From an uncultured Bacteroides sp. (GTDB lineage Bacteria > Bacteroidota > Bacteroidia > Bacteroidales > Bacteroidaceae), in NCBI GenBank assembly GCA_944320945.1, contig CALUJK010000056.1:1-35077 (forward strand): a stretch of DNA of 35,077 nt, written 5' to 3'. Of the stretch, positions 1 to 8,372 are shown piece after piece; the stretch's first letter is position 1; each line of letters opens with the position of its first letter. The notes under the pieces are model-generated. The model ran no database searches. It saw only the letters and a list, made by a program, of their open reading frames with translations, and was not told where the DNA came from. Both the position numbers and the translations under genes were made by a program.

Positions 1-932
1 CTACCGAGGTTTCTGCCATGTTGATTCCTCAAGTATTGACGGGGCCTCTGTCGTTGACAATGACGCTGAATGGAAAAACACAGAATTTTAATGTCACTAT
101 CAAGGATAATGAATTGAAAGCCGGTGAACGCTATTCGTTTACAGCGAATGTTAGTGACGCGGGAGGCGGCGTGGATATTCCGGCGGCTGAATACGAACAT
201 TGGTACGAGACACCGGCTATTACGGCTGAACAGTTGGCCGATGATAATTTGCAGTATGTAGTGCATAAGATGGAAAATGGCTGGACGGATAAAGTTACCG
301 GTAAACCTTTGCGGAATTACAGTTTGTTGTACAACAAAAGTCTGCGAATCTCGTATTGGGTGGCTTATCCATTATTTGAGGCCTGCTTGTCAGGAGTAGA
401 ACGAAAAGATAATTATGGTTTTGATCCGTTGGTCGATTCTCGCTTTCAAACAGATTTGAGCGACGGCAGTTATGGAGGTTCTTATAGCCGGGGACATCAG
501 CTACCCAGTGCTGACCGTCTATGTAGCCGTGCTTCGAATACATCGACTTTCTATTCTACGAACATAACTCCACAAAATTCAAATATGAACAGCGGCATTT
601 GGCAGCAATTGGAAAATAAAGTGCGTGACTGGACGAGTGCTATGGATACGGTGTATGTAGTAACCGGTGCCATGCCTCCTAAGTCAAACGTGCCAAAGAT
701 TAAAGAAACTGCCATCCCCGAATATTATTTCAAGGCTGTGGCTCGCAAGGTGAGTGGTACTTACCGTTGTGTAGCGTTCAAGTTTGAAAATAACTCTTCT
801 GCTAATAATAGCAGCTTAGAAGCAGGTCGAATGACCGTCGACGAACTGGAAGAACTCACCGGTTTCGATTTCTTCCCTGCTTTGGAGAAACAAGGCATGG
901 ATGAATCTACTGTAGACAGCAGCTGGAATTAA
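1..932 (+). CDS. Fimbrillin-like/DNA-RNA non-specific endonuclease fusion, 5' truncated
   Basis: The reading frame is open from the window edge (codons begin at base 3), so the N-terminus is missing and the internal Met at base 18 is not the likely start. The first ~48 visible residues resemble the last strands of a fimbrillin (Mfa/FimA-like) domain, with the same ending as the next gene's fimbrillin domain. The rest is a ββα-metal NUC1/Endonuclease_NS domain. Counting from the Met at base 18, it has SRGH with His160 as the general base, then SADR (164-167). Asn191 and Glu199 have the same 8-residue spacing as the metal-binding Asn and Glu of Serratia nuclease. The usual Asp of DRGH is Ser here. 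Family knowledge: Mg-dependent cleavage of DNA and RNA without sequence preference. It is inferred to be a surface or periplasmic nuclease, first visible gene of a nucleic-acid acquisition locus. The domain call is strong; cellular location is inferred because the signal peptide lies outside the window. Confidence 0.85.
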   Translation, partial: TEVSAMLIPQVLTGPLSLTMTLNGKTQNFNVTIKDNELKAGERYSFTANVSDAGGGVDIPAAEYEHWYETPAITAEQLADDNLQYVVHKMENGWTDKVTGKPLRNYSLLYNKSLRISYWVAYPLFEACLSGVERKDNYGFDPLVDSRFQTDLSDGSYGGSYSRGHQLPSADRLCSRASNTSTFYSTNITPQNSNMNSGIWQQLENKVRDWTSAMDTVYVVTGAMPPKSNVPKIKETAIPEYYFKAVARKVSGTYRCVAFKFENNSSANNSSLEAGRMTVDELEELTGFDFFPALEKQGMDESTVDSSWN

Positions 933-973
933 TGTGATTGTTATAACCCATGTTTAACAAAATATTTACGAGT

Positions 974-2914
974 ATGAAAACAAACAAAATGTTGTGGATG
1001 GGGTTGTTATCCACAATGATGTTGGGGTCCTGCGCGGACAATGACGAAAACAGCCAATGGACAGACCCGAATCAGGTTCAGTTTACTGCTTCGATTCAAG
1101 GGTTGGTTACTAAAGCTACAGACGACGCTTGGGAAGAGGGAGACCAAATTGGAATCTTTATGAAAGACGCTGCTGCCGAATGGAGTGCAGCCGGAACTCA
1201 GAATGTGGCTTATACGACGGATGCCGCCGGCGCATTGTCTCCTGCCGGTACGGTTATCTACTATCCGAGTGAGGATGCTACGGTAGACTTTATGGCTTAT
1301 TATCCATACACAGCCGGTTTGAGCGGTACGACGTACAACGTCAACGTAGCTACGCAGACCAGTCAAAGCGCTATCGACTTGCTGTATGCAGACAATGCCA
1401 AGGGTGTACAGAAAGCAGATGGCAATGTGGTGCTGAATTTCAGCCACAAGCTGGCTAAAGTGGTGTTTAATATCGTTCCGGATGGTGTCACCATTACGGA
1501 GAGTGACCTCGGTAGCTTGACCGTTGCTTTGCAGAATGTGAACACGACGGCTGCATTCGACTTGGCAACCGGTACGTTGGGCTCTGCTGCCGGACAGGCA
1601 AATGTGAATATGTTGGTAGATGCCACGGCTAAGACGGCAGAAGCTATCATTCTTCCGGGTGATGGTCCGATAGAAGTTGCCTTTACATTCAATGGCGAAA
1701 CCAAGACCGGTACAATGGATACACCTTCTTTTGCTGCCGGAAGCAAGTACACTTATAATGTATCACTTTCGATGGGTGATGCAGAGAATGCCGTACACTT
1801 TGGTAATGCCACGATTACCGATTGGACAGATGTGCCGGGTAATGAGATTGACATCAACTTTGATGGCGAAGGTGGTGGCGATGAACCTATCGAGGCAGTT
1901 AAGGTGACGGATGACCAGCCGTTTACTGGTTTGGACGATAACGGACAGGGCAATTTTACAATTAAAGATGTGACACTTCCTTCTGATTTATCTTATGTAT
2001 GGAAATGGGATGAAGGTAGTAATGAAAGCCGTAGTTGGAGATATATGAAAGCCAGTGCTTATCTTAATGAAACCAGTTATGAATCAGAAAGCTGGTTGAT
2101 TTCTCCTGCCTTGGATTTGACAGAAGTAACTTCTCCCGTATTGACTTTTAGCCATGCTGTTAATTATGCAAAAGGTACAGCCCAAACTGCATTGACGTTA
2201 TGGGTAACCGAGGCTGCAACGGAAAATTGGCAACAAATAACAATTACTAACTATCCTACATCAGATAGTTGGACTGTTGTTCCTAGTGGTGATATTGATT
2301 TGAGTGCTTATGCGGGTAAGACGATTAAAATAGGATTTAAATACACTAGTACTGCTTCTGCTGCTTCCACTTGGGAAGTGATGGATGTAAAAGTTGCTTC
2401 TTCTAATGGTGGTACTGTAGATCCTGAGCCTACTCCGAGCGGTACAGAACTGTATATTTCGGAATATGTAGAAGGCTCGAGCAACAATAAATATTTGGAA
2501 CTGTATAATCCGACAGATGAAACTATTGATTTGAGCCAATATGCATTAGACCTGAATTCTAATGGCGGTACTAATTGGAGCAATGACGGTACGGGATATA
2601 AAAATTATACAGAATTAAGTGGTACGTTGGCGCCCAAGGCTGTTATCGTTTATAAACATGCAGAAGCTGCTATTTATGATGGTGAAGCAACGGAATGTGG
2701 TGCTGTTAACTTCAATGGAAACGATCCTGTTGGTTTGTTTAAGAATGGCGTTTTGATTGATATCATCGGTACTTTCCAAGGTGGTTCAGCTGATTTTGCA
2801 AAAGATGTTACTCTCCGCAGAAAAAGTACAGTAGCGGGCCCTTCTACAACATATAATGTTGATGAATGGGAACAACTGAGTAAAGATGATGTTTCTGGTT
2901 TAGGCCAACGTTAA
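974..2914 (+). CDS. Lipoprotein with fimbrillin-like, choice-of-anchor J and lamin-tail domains
   Basis: I chose the ATG at 974 over one at 950 because it gives a compact lipoprotein signal with Cys20 after LGS. Residues ~30-285 are fimbrillin-like: an FTASI...TKAT start, a GDQIGIFM strand, a FSHKLAKVVFNI core and a final TYNVSLS strand. Residues ~308-472 form a choice-of-anchor J (jelly-roll, MAM-like) domain with a SWLISPALDL motif and an IKIGFKYTS strand. Residues ~491-646 form a lamin-tail domain (LYISEYVEGSSNNKYLELYN, then NDPVGLFKNG). Lamin-tail domains are frequent on secreted bacterial nucleases and phosphatases. No catalytic residues were seen, so the protein is likely a surface adhesin or nucleic-acid-binding partner of the neighbouring nucleases. 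It lies 41 bases after the nuclease gene and is probably cotranscribed with it. A strong terminator-like hairpin follows it. Confidence 0.85.
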   Translation: MKTNKMLWMGLLSTMMLGSCADNDENSQWTDPNQVQFTASIQGLVTKATDDAWEEGDQIGIFMKDAAAEWSAAGTQNVAYTTDAAGALSPAGTVIYYPSEDATVDFMAYYPYTAGLSGTTYNVNVATQTSQSAIDLLYADNAKGVQKADGNVVLNFSHKLAKVVFNIVPDGVTITESDLGSLTVALQNVNTTAAFDLATGTLGSAAGQANVNMLVDATAKTAEAIILPGDGPIEVAFTFNGETKTGTMDTPSFAAGSKYTYNVSLSMGDAENAVHFGNATITDWTDVPGNEIDINFDGEGGGDEPIEAVKVTDDQPFTGLDDNGQGNFTIKDVTLPSDLSYVWKWDEGSNESRSWRYMKASAYLNETSYESESWLISPALDLTEVTSPVLTFSHAVNYAKGTAQTALTLWVTEAATENWQQITITNYPTSDSWTVVPSGDIDLSAYAGKTIKIGFKYTSTASAASTWEVMDVKVASSNGGTVDPEPTPSGTELYISEYVEGSSNNKYLELYNPTDETIDLSQYALDLNSNGGTNWSNDGTGYKNYTELSGTLAPKAVIVYKHAEAAIYDGEATECGAVNFNGNDPVGLFKNGVLIDIIGTFQGGSADFAKDVTLRRKSTVAGPSTTYNVDEWEQLSKDDVSGLGQR

Positions 2915-2930
2915 TAACACGTAAATTTAT

Positions 2931-2987
2931 AATGAAGAATCCGGGAGAAACTTCATTCCTACCGGATTCTTCATTTCTTGTCTTTTT
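2931..2987 (+). terminator. Intrinsic terminator or attenuator between lipoprotein and TonB receptor genes
   Basis: A perfect 14-base stem (2931-2944 with 2962-2975) with a 17-base loop is followed by a T-rich run (2973-2987). It begins 16 bases after the lipoprotein stop codon and ends 24 bases before the receptor start. No clear TAnnTTTG promoter follows, so partial read-through to the receptor gene is plausible. Confidence 0.75.
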
Positions 2988-3010
2988 ATAAACAGTTATA
3001 ATTACAATTT

Positions 3011-5725
3011 ATGAAACAAAAACTTATGCTTTTTATGGCACTCTTGCTGCCCGGCCTGCTCTTTGCGCAAGTGCGGACGGAGTTGAGGGGACGTGTCATA
3101 GGTTCGGTGACAGGCAGTCCGCTGGAGGGCGTGATTGTCTCGATGGACAATGGCGACCGGCAAGTCCATACCGACCGGGAGGGTGCCTTTCATTTCCGAC
3201 AGGTACCGGCTGGCAAACTGGTAATCATGTTCAACTCTGTGAACATCAGTCCCAAACAGATGCCGGTGAGTGTGACAGAAGGCATAGTCAATGACATGGG
3301 CACCGTAGTGGTGAGTGAACTGAACGTGGCCCAGCAAGACATGTCGTTGGTGGGAGTGATAGATGAGGTTTTGGCCGATGACGATACGGACAATGCTTCG
3401 CAAGACATCAATGCCACTGTCATTCTTTCGAACGATGTGTTCCTCAACCGGGCGGCTTATCAGTTGTCGCCTGCCCGCTTCCGTGTCAGAGGATACGAAA
3501 GTACTTACGAACAACGCTACATCAACGGCGTGAACTTCAACGACCAGAACCGCGGCGTGTTCAACTATTCGTCCATCGGTGCACTGAACGACATGACCCG
3601 CAACGGCGATGTGGCGAATTATATGGAATCGTCCAACTTTACGTTCGGCTCGTTGGGCGGTTCGGAAAACATCAACATGCGTGCCAGTGTGTACGATGCC
3701 GGACATAAGGCAACACTGAGCTACACCAACCGCAACTATTACCTGCGTGCCATGTACACTTACGGCACCGGTCTGATGGACAACGGTTGGGCCTTTGCCG
3801 CTTCCGTCGGCGGCCGCTATTCCAACGAAGGAAACATCGACGGAACATTCTATCACAACTTCTCATACGCCCTGTCTGCCGAAAAGCAATGGAACGGCGG
3901 TGAACACAGCCTCTCCATCGTCACCTTCGGCTCGCCGGTGCAGCGCGGACAGCAGGGGGCATCCTATCAGGAAGCCTACGACCTGACTGGCAACAACCTT
4001 TACAACCCCAACTGGGGCTATCAGAACGGAAAGAAGCGCAATGCAAAGGTGGTGACCTCGTATGACCCCACGCTTGTCCTTTCCCATATCTGGAAAATAT
4101 CACCCGATGCCACACTGACCACCGGTGTCGGTATGCACTATGCCCGCTACGGCAATACGGCTCTGAACTGGTACAACGGTCCCGACCCGCGTCCGGATTA
4201 TTACCGCTATCTGCCCTCTTACTTTGAGGACGAAGAGCAGTCTGCCTCGTATGCCGAACGCTGGCGCAACAATATAAACGGCATGCAGCAATTGGATTGG
4301 GATGCCATGTATCTGGCCAATGCACTGTCGGGAAACAAGGCTGCCGTCTACATGGTGGAGGAGCGTCGCAGCGATTTGTTTGAAGCCACGCTGAACTCTA
4401 CTTTGGATGCCAAGTTGAGCGAGCGCATGAAACTGTTGGCCGGCATCGGCGTGCGGAGTACCACTTCCTATCAGTTTAAGACGGTGAACGATTTGCTGGG
4501 TGCCGAGTATGTGCTTGACATCGACAAATTTGCCGAACAGGATTTTGCCAACGACCATGACAAGTTGCAGAACGACTTGAACCGTCCCGACCGCAAAGTG
4601 TACAAGGATGGCGTATTTGGCTATAACTTCAACCTGAACATCTATTCCGCCAACGCATGGGTGGTGAATCAATACAACAGCCGTAAGGTGGATTTCAACT
4701 ACGGCTTTAAGCTGACCTATACCAGTTTCCAGCGCGACGGCAAGATGCGCAACGGACGTTATCCGGACAGCTCGTACGGCAAAGGGGTGCGTCACTCGTT
4801 TACCGACGTGGCAGCCAAGGCGGGACTGACCTATAAAATCAACGGCCGCCACTTTCTGACTGCCAATGTGAGCTATGCCACTGAGGCACCGCTGCCCAAC
4901 ACGGCTTACGTGTCGCCTCGCATCTCGGACAAGACGGTAGACCTGGAGAGCGGAAAAGTCTTCTCTGCCGATTTGAGCTATGTATTCTCTCTGCCTTCGC
5001 TGACAGGACGTGTGACACTCTATCAAACAAACTTCTTCGACCAGATGGAGCGCGTGAGCTATTACCACGATCAGCAGAAGACGTTTGTCAACCATGTGCT
5101 GAAAGGCGTGAACCGGGTGCACCGCGGTTTGGAAGTGGGCGCTACCTATAAGCTGAACAACTCGTGGAGTTTCGACTTGGCAGGAACGATTTCCGAGTAT
5201 TATTATAGCAACAACCCGATGGGCGTCATCAATTCGGAGAACGGAAAGATAGACAACCAAGAGGAGACAGTCTACATGAAAAATGTCTACGTGGGCGGCG
5301 TGCCGCAGTTTGCCGGTACGTTCGGCGTACGCTACTTCATCGACTACTGGTTCTTGGGCGCCAACATCAACGGTTTTGCCCGCAACTACATCGAGGCAGC
5401 TCCGTTGCGCCGCATTGCTTCCAACTATACTGACATCAATCCGAATGACGAAGATGATTGGGCAGCCTACGAGCACTTGACGTCGCAGGAACGGTTTAAG
5501 GACGCCTTTACCATTGACCTCTCTATCGGCAAACTGCTCTACTTGAAGAACGGGCAACAGCTCAACTTCAATGTGTCGGTGAACAACCTGCTGAACAAGC
5601 GCGACATCCGTACCGGAGGTTACGAACAGGGACGTGTCAATCTGGAATATCCGTACCGGTTTGCCTCGAAGTATTACTACATGCAGGGCATCAACTGCTA
5701 CGCCAACATCAGTTTCCGTTTTTAA
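3011..5725 (+). CDS. TonB-dependent outer-membrane receptor with carboxypeptidase regulatory-like domain
   Basis: The 904-residue protein has a signal peptide ending near LLFAQ (residue ~20), then a carboxypeptidase regulatory-like β-sandwich (~24-105; RGRVIGSVTGSPLEGVIVSM). A plug region follows (~110-220, with RVRGYESTYEQRYINGVNFN). The rest is a β-barrel rich in aromatic, alternating strands, ending in Phe (NISFRF), as is typical of outer-membrane barrels. It is expected to import a bound ligand using TonB energy. No SusD-like lipoprotein is adjacent, so this is not a classical SusCD polysaccharide locus. Its neighbours are two nucleases and two lipoproteins with adhesion folds, so the cargo is inferred to be oligonucleotides, nucleosides or phosphate-bearing fragments. 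The family is certain; the substrate is inferred. Confidence 0.9.
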   Translation: MKQKLMLFMALLLPGLLFAQVRTELRGRVIGSVTGSPLEGVIVSMDNGDRQVHTDREGAFHFRQVPAGKLVIMFNSVNISPKQMPVSVTEGIVNDMGTVVVSELNVAQQDMSLVGVIDEVLADDDTDNASQDINATVILSNDVFLNRAAYQLSPARFRVRGYESTYEQRYINGVNFNDQNRGVFNYSSIGALNDMTRNGDVANYMESSNFTFGSLGGSENINMRASVYDAGHKATLSYTNRNYYLRAMYTYGTGLMDNGWAFAASVGGRYSNEGNIDGTFYHNFSYALSAEKQWNGGEHSLSIVTFGSPVQRGQQGASYQEAYDLTGNNLYNPNWGYQNGKKRNAKVVTSYDPTLVLSHIWKISPDATLTTGVGMHYARYGNTALNWYNGPDPRPDYYRYLPSYFEDEEQSASYAERWRNNINGMQQLDWDAMYLANALSGNKAAVYMVEERRSDLFEATLNSTLDAKLSERMKLLAGIGVRSTTSYQFKTVNDLLGAEYVLDIDKFAEQDFANDHDKLQNDLNRPDRKVYKDGVFGYNFNLNIYSANAWVVNQYNSRKVDFNYGFKLTYTSFQRDGKMRNGRYPDSSYGKGVRHSFTDVAAKAGLTYKINGRHFLTANVSYATEAPLPNTAYVSPRISDKTVDLESGKVFSADLSYVFSLPSLTGRVTLYQTNFFDQMERVSYYHDQQKTFVNHVLKGVNRVHRGLEVGATYKLNNSWSFDLAGTISEYYYSNNPMGVINSENGKIDNQEETVYMKNVYVGGVPQFAGTFGVRYFIDYWFLGANINGFARNYIEAAPLRRIASNYTDINPNDEDDWAAYEHLTSQERFKDAFTIDLSIGKLLYLKNGQQLNFNVSVNNLLNKRDIRTGGYEQGRVNLEYPYRFASKYYYMQGINCYANISFRF

Positions 5726-5761
5726 AGAACTTAGTCATTAATTATCACACTATATAATTGT

Positions 5762-7144
5762 ATGAAACGAATCAATCAAATATTTTGCCTGCTGATGCTC
5801 GTGTTGGGATTGGCAGCTTGCGAGAAAGAGTATGACAGACCGCCCTTGACCGAGCCGGAATATACAGGGGAGGAAGCAAACATCACCATCGCGCAGTTCC
5901 GCGAACAGTTCAAGGATGCCACGCGCGACGTGCCCATCGTGATAGAGGATGACTTGGTGTTGAAAGCCACGGTAATCAGCAGCGACGAGTCTGGCAACAT
6001 CTATAAGACGATTTACCTGCAGGATGAAACGGGCGGCATCGGCATGCTGGTGGACCAAGGCGATGTATACACCTCCTATCCTGTGGGACAAGTGGTGTAT
6101 GTACAGTTGAAAGGCTTGTGCGCTTCGTTCTATGGCGACTTGCAAATAGGACATCCCAATGCTGCCGCGACCTATTACCGTACACCGTGGGAAGATTTCC
6201 AAGAGCATGTGTTGAAAGCGGGCTGGCCTAACGAAGCGGCTATCTCCATCCGCGAAGTGTCTGACATCAGTTCGCTGAATGAGAATGCCGATGCGGTGAA
6301 GTCTACTTTGGTACGGTTGACGGGCGTGCACTTCGAAGAGGGTGGACAGACAACTTATGCGGATATGGTAGCGGAAGATTACGGTACCCGTGTGTTGAAA
6401 GATGTGCATGGCAATACGATAGACGTGCGTAACAGCAATTATGCCGATTTCGGTGGTGAGATGTTGCCGGTGGGAACAGGAAATGTGGTGGCGATACTTG
6501 GATCTTTTAACGGAGGCTGGCAGCTCCTGATCCGTGACATTGAAGATGTGTATGGCTTTGATGGCGTAGACCCGGATGAAGGCGGCTCGGATAATCCCGG
6601 CGGGGATGTGACGACGGAAACGGTGTTTGAGGAGAGTTTCGCAACGGGGCTGGGAACGCAGTTTGAGATAATCGACAAGGATATTGACGGATTGGATCAT
6701 GTGTGGTCTTTCGATGACAGATATTCCTGTATGAAAGCCAGTGCATATGTTAGTAATGTAGATCATGCTGCAGAAAGTTGGTTAGTAACCAAGTCTGATA
6801 TTGATTTGACAAATAAAACCGCAGCTACATTGACTTTCGAACACGCAATTGCTTTCTTGGATGGCGAGCCTTCTTCAGCTTTTACAGTGATCGTGTCTGA
6901 GACCGGTACAGAGAATTGGACTACGAAAGTAATACCTAATTTCTCTGCCAGCAATTGGGCGTTCGTTACGAGTGAAATTGATTTGAGCAGTTTTGTCGGG
7001 AAGAAGATAAAGATAGGATTTAAGTATACCAGTATAGAAGGCGATGCCGGTAATTGGGAAGTAAAGAACGTGAAAGTTACTGGTGTTACCTCCGGTTCCG
7101 GCAGTGGCAGCAGTGACGAAACCCCGGACATCGTCATACCGTAA
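5762..7144 (+). CDS. DUF5689 plus choice-of-anchor J lipoprotein
   Basis: The 460-residue protein starts 36 bases after the receptor stop. A lipoprotein signal ends at Cys20 (LGLAAC). Residues ~38-265 match the DUF5689 pattern: ITIAQFREQF, then LKATVISSD...IYLQDETGGIGMLVD...VGQVVYVQLKGL...LQIG, which reads like an OB-fold. Residues ~285-445 are a choice-of-anchor J domain closely resembling that of the lipoprotein at 974-2914 (shared MKASAY, ESWL, KIKIGFKYTS). DUF5689 proteins are, to my knowledge, common beside TonB receptors in Bacteroidota, and an OB-like fold would suit nucleic-acid binding, but that role is inference. It probably acts as the surface or periplasmic binding partner of the receptor, replacing SusD. 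The anchor J part is visibly more AT-rich than the N-terminal half. Confidence 0.8.
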   Translation: MKRINQIFCLLMLVLGLAACEKEYDRPPLTEPEYTGEEANITIAQFREQFKDATRDVPIVIEDDLVLKATVISSDESGNIYKTIYLQDETGGIGMLVDQGDVYTSYPVGQVVYVQLKGLCASFYGDLQIGHPNAAATYYRTPWEDFQEHVLKAGWPNEAAISIREVSDISSLNENADAVKSTLVRLTGVHFEEGGQTTYADMVAEDYGTRVLKDVHGNTIDVRNSNYADFGGEMLPVGTGNVVAILGSFNGGWQLLIRDIEDVYGFDGVDPDEGGSDNPGGDVTTETVFEESFATGLGTQFEIIDKDIDGLDHVWSFDDRYSCMKASAYVSNVDHAAESWLVTKSDIDLTNKTAATLTFEHAIAFLDGEPSSAFTVIVSETGTENWTTKVIPNFSASNWAFVTSEIDLSSFVGKKIKIGFKYTSIEGDAGNWEVKNVKVTGVTSGSGSGSSDETPDIVIP

Positions 7145-7156
7145 TAGATAAACTTT

Positions 7157-7214
7157 AGAGAGTTGTGTCAAAATAATAATCAAGAATCATTTTGGCACAC
7201 TCTCTTCTTTATTT
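7157..7214 (+). terminator. Intrinsic terminator-like hairpin between DUF5689 and nuclease genes
   Basis: Bases 7157-7174 pair with 7189-7205 (AGAGAGT...TCAAAAT against ATTTTGG...CTCTCT), with one bulge and one G-T pair. A T-rich stretch follows (7206-7214). It lies 12 bases after the DUF5689 stop codon and before the start at 7246, so it may attenuate expression of the last gene. Confidence 0.65.
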
Positions 7215-7245
7215 AAAGCCTTCTTCTTCATTTAAATTCGCTTTT

Positions 7246-8277
7246 ATGAAAAAATACCTGTTAGCAATTATCTGCCTCTGCCTTTTCGCAAATGTGCAGG
7301 CACAACAGAAGCTGGCCGTATATGCCGGTGGCTTTTATAACCTGGAGAATCTCTTCGACACCGAAGATGATCCCGAGAACCCCGGCGATGATGAGTTTTT
7401 GCCTGATGGCCCTTACCATTGGACAGAAGAGAAGTATAAAAAGAAACTGAGTAACATGGCGAATACCATCTTTCAGTTGGGACGGAATATTTGCCCTGCG
7501 GGTGTCTCTTTCCTGGCTGTTTCGGAGGTGGAGAACCGTCGTGTGTTGGAAGATTTGGTAGCGACAGAGCCGTTGGCGGCTATGGACTATCAGATTGTGC
7601 ATTATCCGTCGCCTGACCGTCGTGGTATTGATGTGGCTTTTTTGTACAATCCGAAATTGTTTCAGGTGCTTTCTTCGCGCGTCTATCCGTATGTCTATCC
7701 GGAGAATCCTGATTATCGTTCGCGCGACCAGTTGCTGGTCAGCGGACTGATGGCAGGAGAAAAAGTACACATCATTGTAAACCACTGGCCTTCCCGCTAT
7801 GGCGGTGATAAGTCATCGGTGTATCGTGAGGCGGCTGCGGCCATTTGCAAACACATTACCGACTCCATCCTGACGGCAGATCCTTTGTCGAAAATCATTA
7901 TTACCGGTGACTTGAATGATGACCCGGATGATGTCAGTTGCAAGGATGTGCTGAAAGCCAAGAAATCTCCCAAGAAGGTAAAGCCCAACGAACTGTTCAA
8001 TACCACATGGCCGCTCTTTGCCAAGGGGGTAGGTACGTTGTGCTATCAGGGGCAATGGAATCTGTATGACCAAATCATCATCAGCGGCAACTGGCTGGGA
8101 ACGGATCGCTCTACATTGAAATATTGGAAGAATGAGATATTCAACCGCAGCTTCCTGCTGCAAGCGGAAGGCAAACGGAAAGGGTATCCGTTCCGCACAT
8201 TCTCCGGGAAGAAATTCCAGGGAGGGTATAGCGACCACTTGCCTTCTCTTATCTATTTTGTGAAAAAGTTGCCGTAA
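7246..8277 (+). CDS. Secreted endonuclease/exonuclease/phosphatase family protein
   Basis: I chose the Met at 7246 because it begins a clean signal peptide (MKKYLLAIICLCLFANVQAQ, cleaved near residue 20); an upstream in-frame ATG at 7192 falls inside the preceding hairpin. The mature ~323-residue protein has the hallmarks of the metal-dependent EEP fold: Asn32 in NLENLFD, Glu94 in VSEVEN, Asn179-His180 in VNHWPS, Asp222 and Asn224 in TGDLND, Asp275 in LYDQ and Asp330-His331 in YSDHLPS. EEP enzymes hydrolyse phosphodiesters or phosphomonoesters in nucleic acids or lipids. With a non-specific nuclease, lamin-tail protein and TonB receptor upstream, a nuclease or nucleotide phosphatase role is favoured. 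It is the last gene of the locus; a new promoter and operon follow. Confidence 0.88.
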   Translation: MKKYLLAIICLCLFANVQAQQKLAVYAGGFYNLENLFDTEDDPENPGDDEFLPDGPYHWTEEKYKKKLSNMANTIFQLGRNICPAGVSFLAVSEVENRRVLEDLVATEPLAAMDYQIVHYPSPDRRGIDVAFLYNPKLFQVLSSRVYPYVYPENPDYRSRDQLLVSGLMAGEKVHIIVNHWPSRYGGDKSSVYREAAAAICKHITDSILTADPLSKIIITGDLNDDPDDVSCKDVLKAKKSPKKVKPNELFNTTWPLFAKGVGTLCYQGQWNLYDQIIISGNWLGTDRSTLKYWKNEIFNRSFLLQAEGKRKGYPFRTFSGKKFQGGYSDHLPSLIYFVKKLP

Positions 8278-8315
8278 TTCTTCTTTTTCCGGCGAAATAA
8301 AAGCCGGCCGCTGCT

Positions 8316-8345
8316 GTTGAATCTTAAAATAATTGCGTACTTTTG
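8316..8345 (+). promoter_or_regulatory. Bacteroides-type promoter for tamB-tamL
   Basis: A -33-like GTTG at 8316-8319 and a perfect TAnnTTTG -7 box (TACTTTTG, 8338-8345) are separated by 18 bases. The start codon of tamB lies 28 bases downstream, giving a short leader. Confidence 0.7.
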
Positions 8346-8372
8346 CGATACGTGTGAGAAGAATACAGCCTC

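Noticed and set aside
950..973. Start of the lamin-tail lipoprotein at 950
   Set aside because: The ATG at 974 gives a normal-length lipoprotein signal; the extra eight residues add nothing recognisable.
4100..5557. 485-residue minus-strand reading frame inside the TonB receptor gene
   Set aside because: It is antisense to a well-supported barrel protein, rich in His/Val/Ile shadows, with no family match.
8289..8307. CCGGC/GCCGG hairpin after the EEP gene as a terminator
   Set aside because: Only a 5-base stem and no T-run after it on the plus strand.
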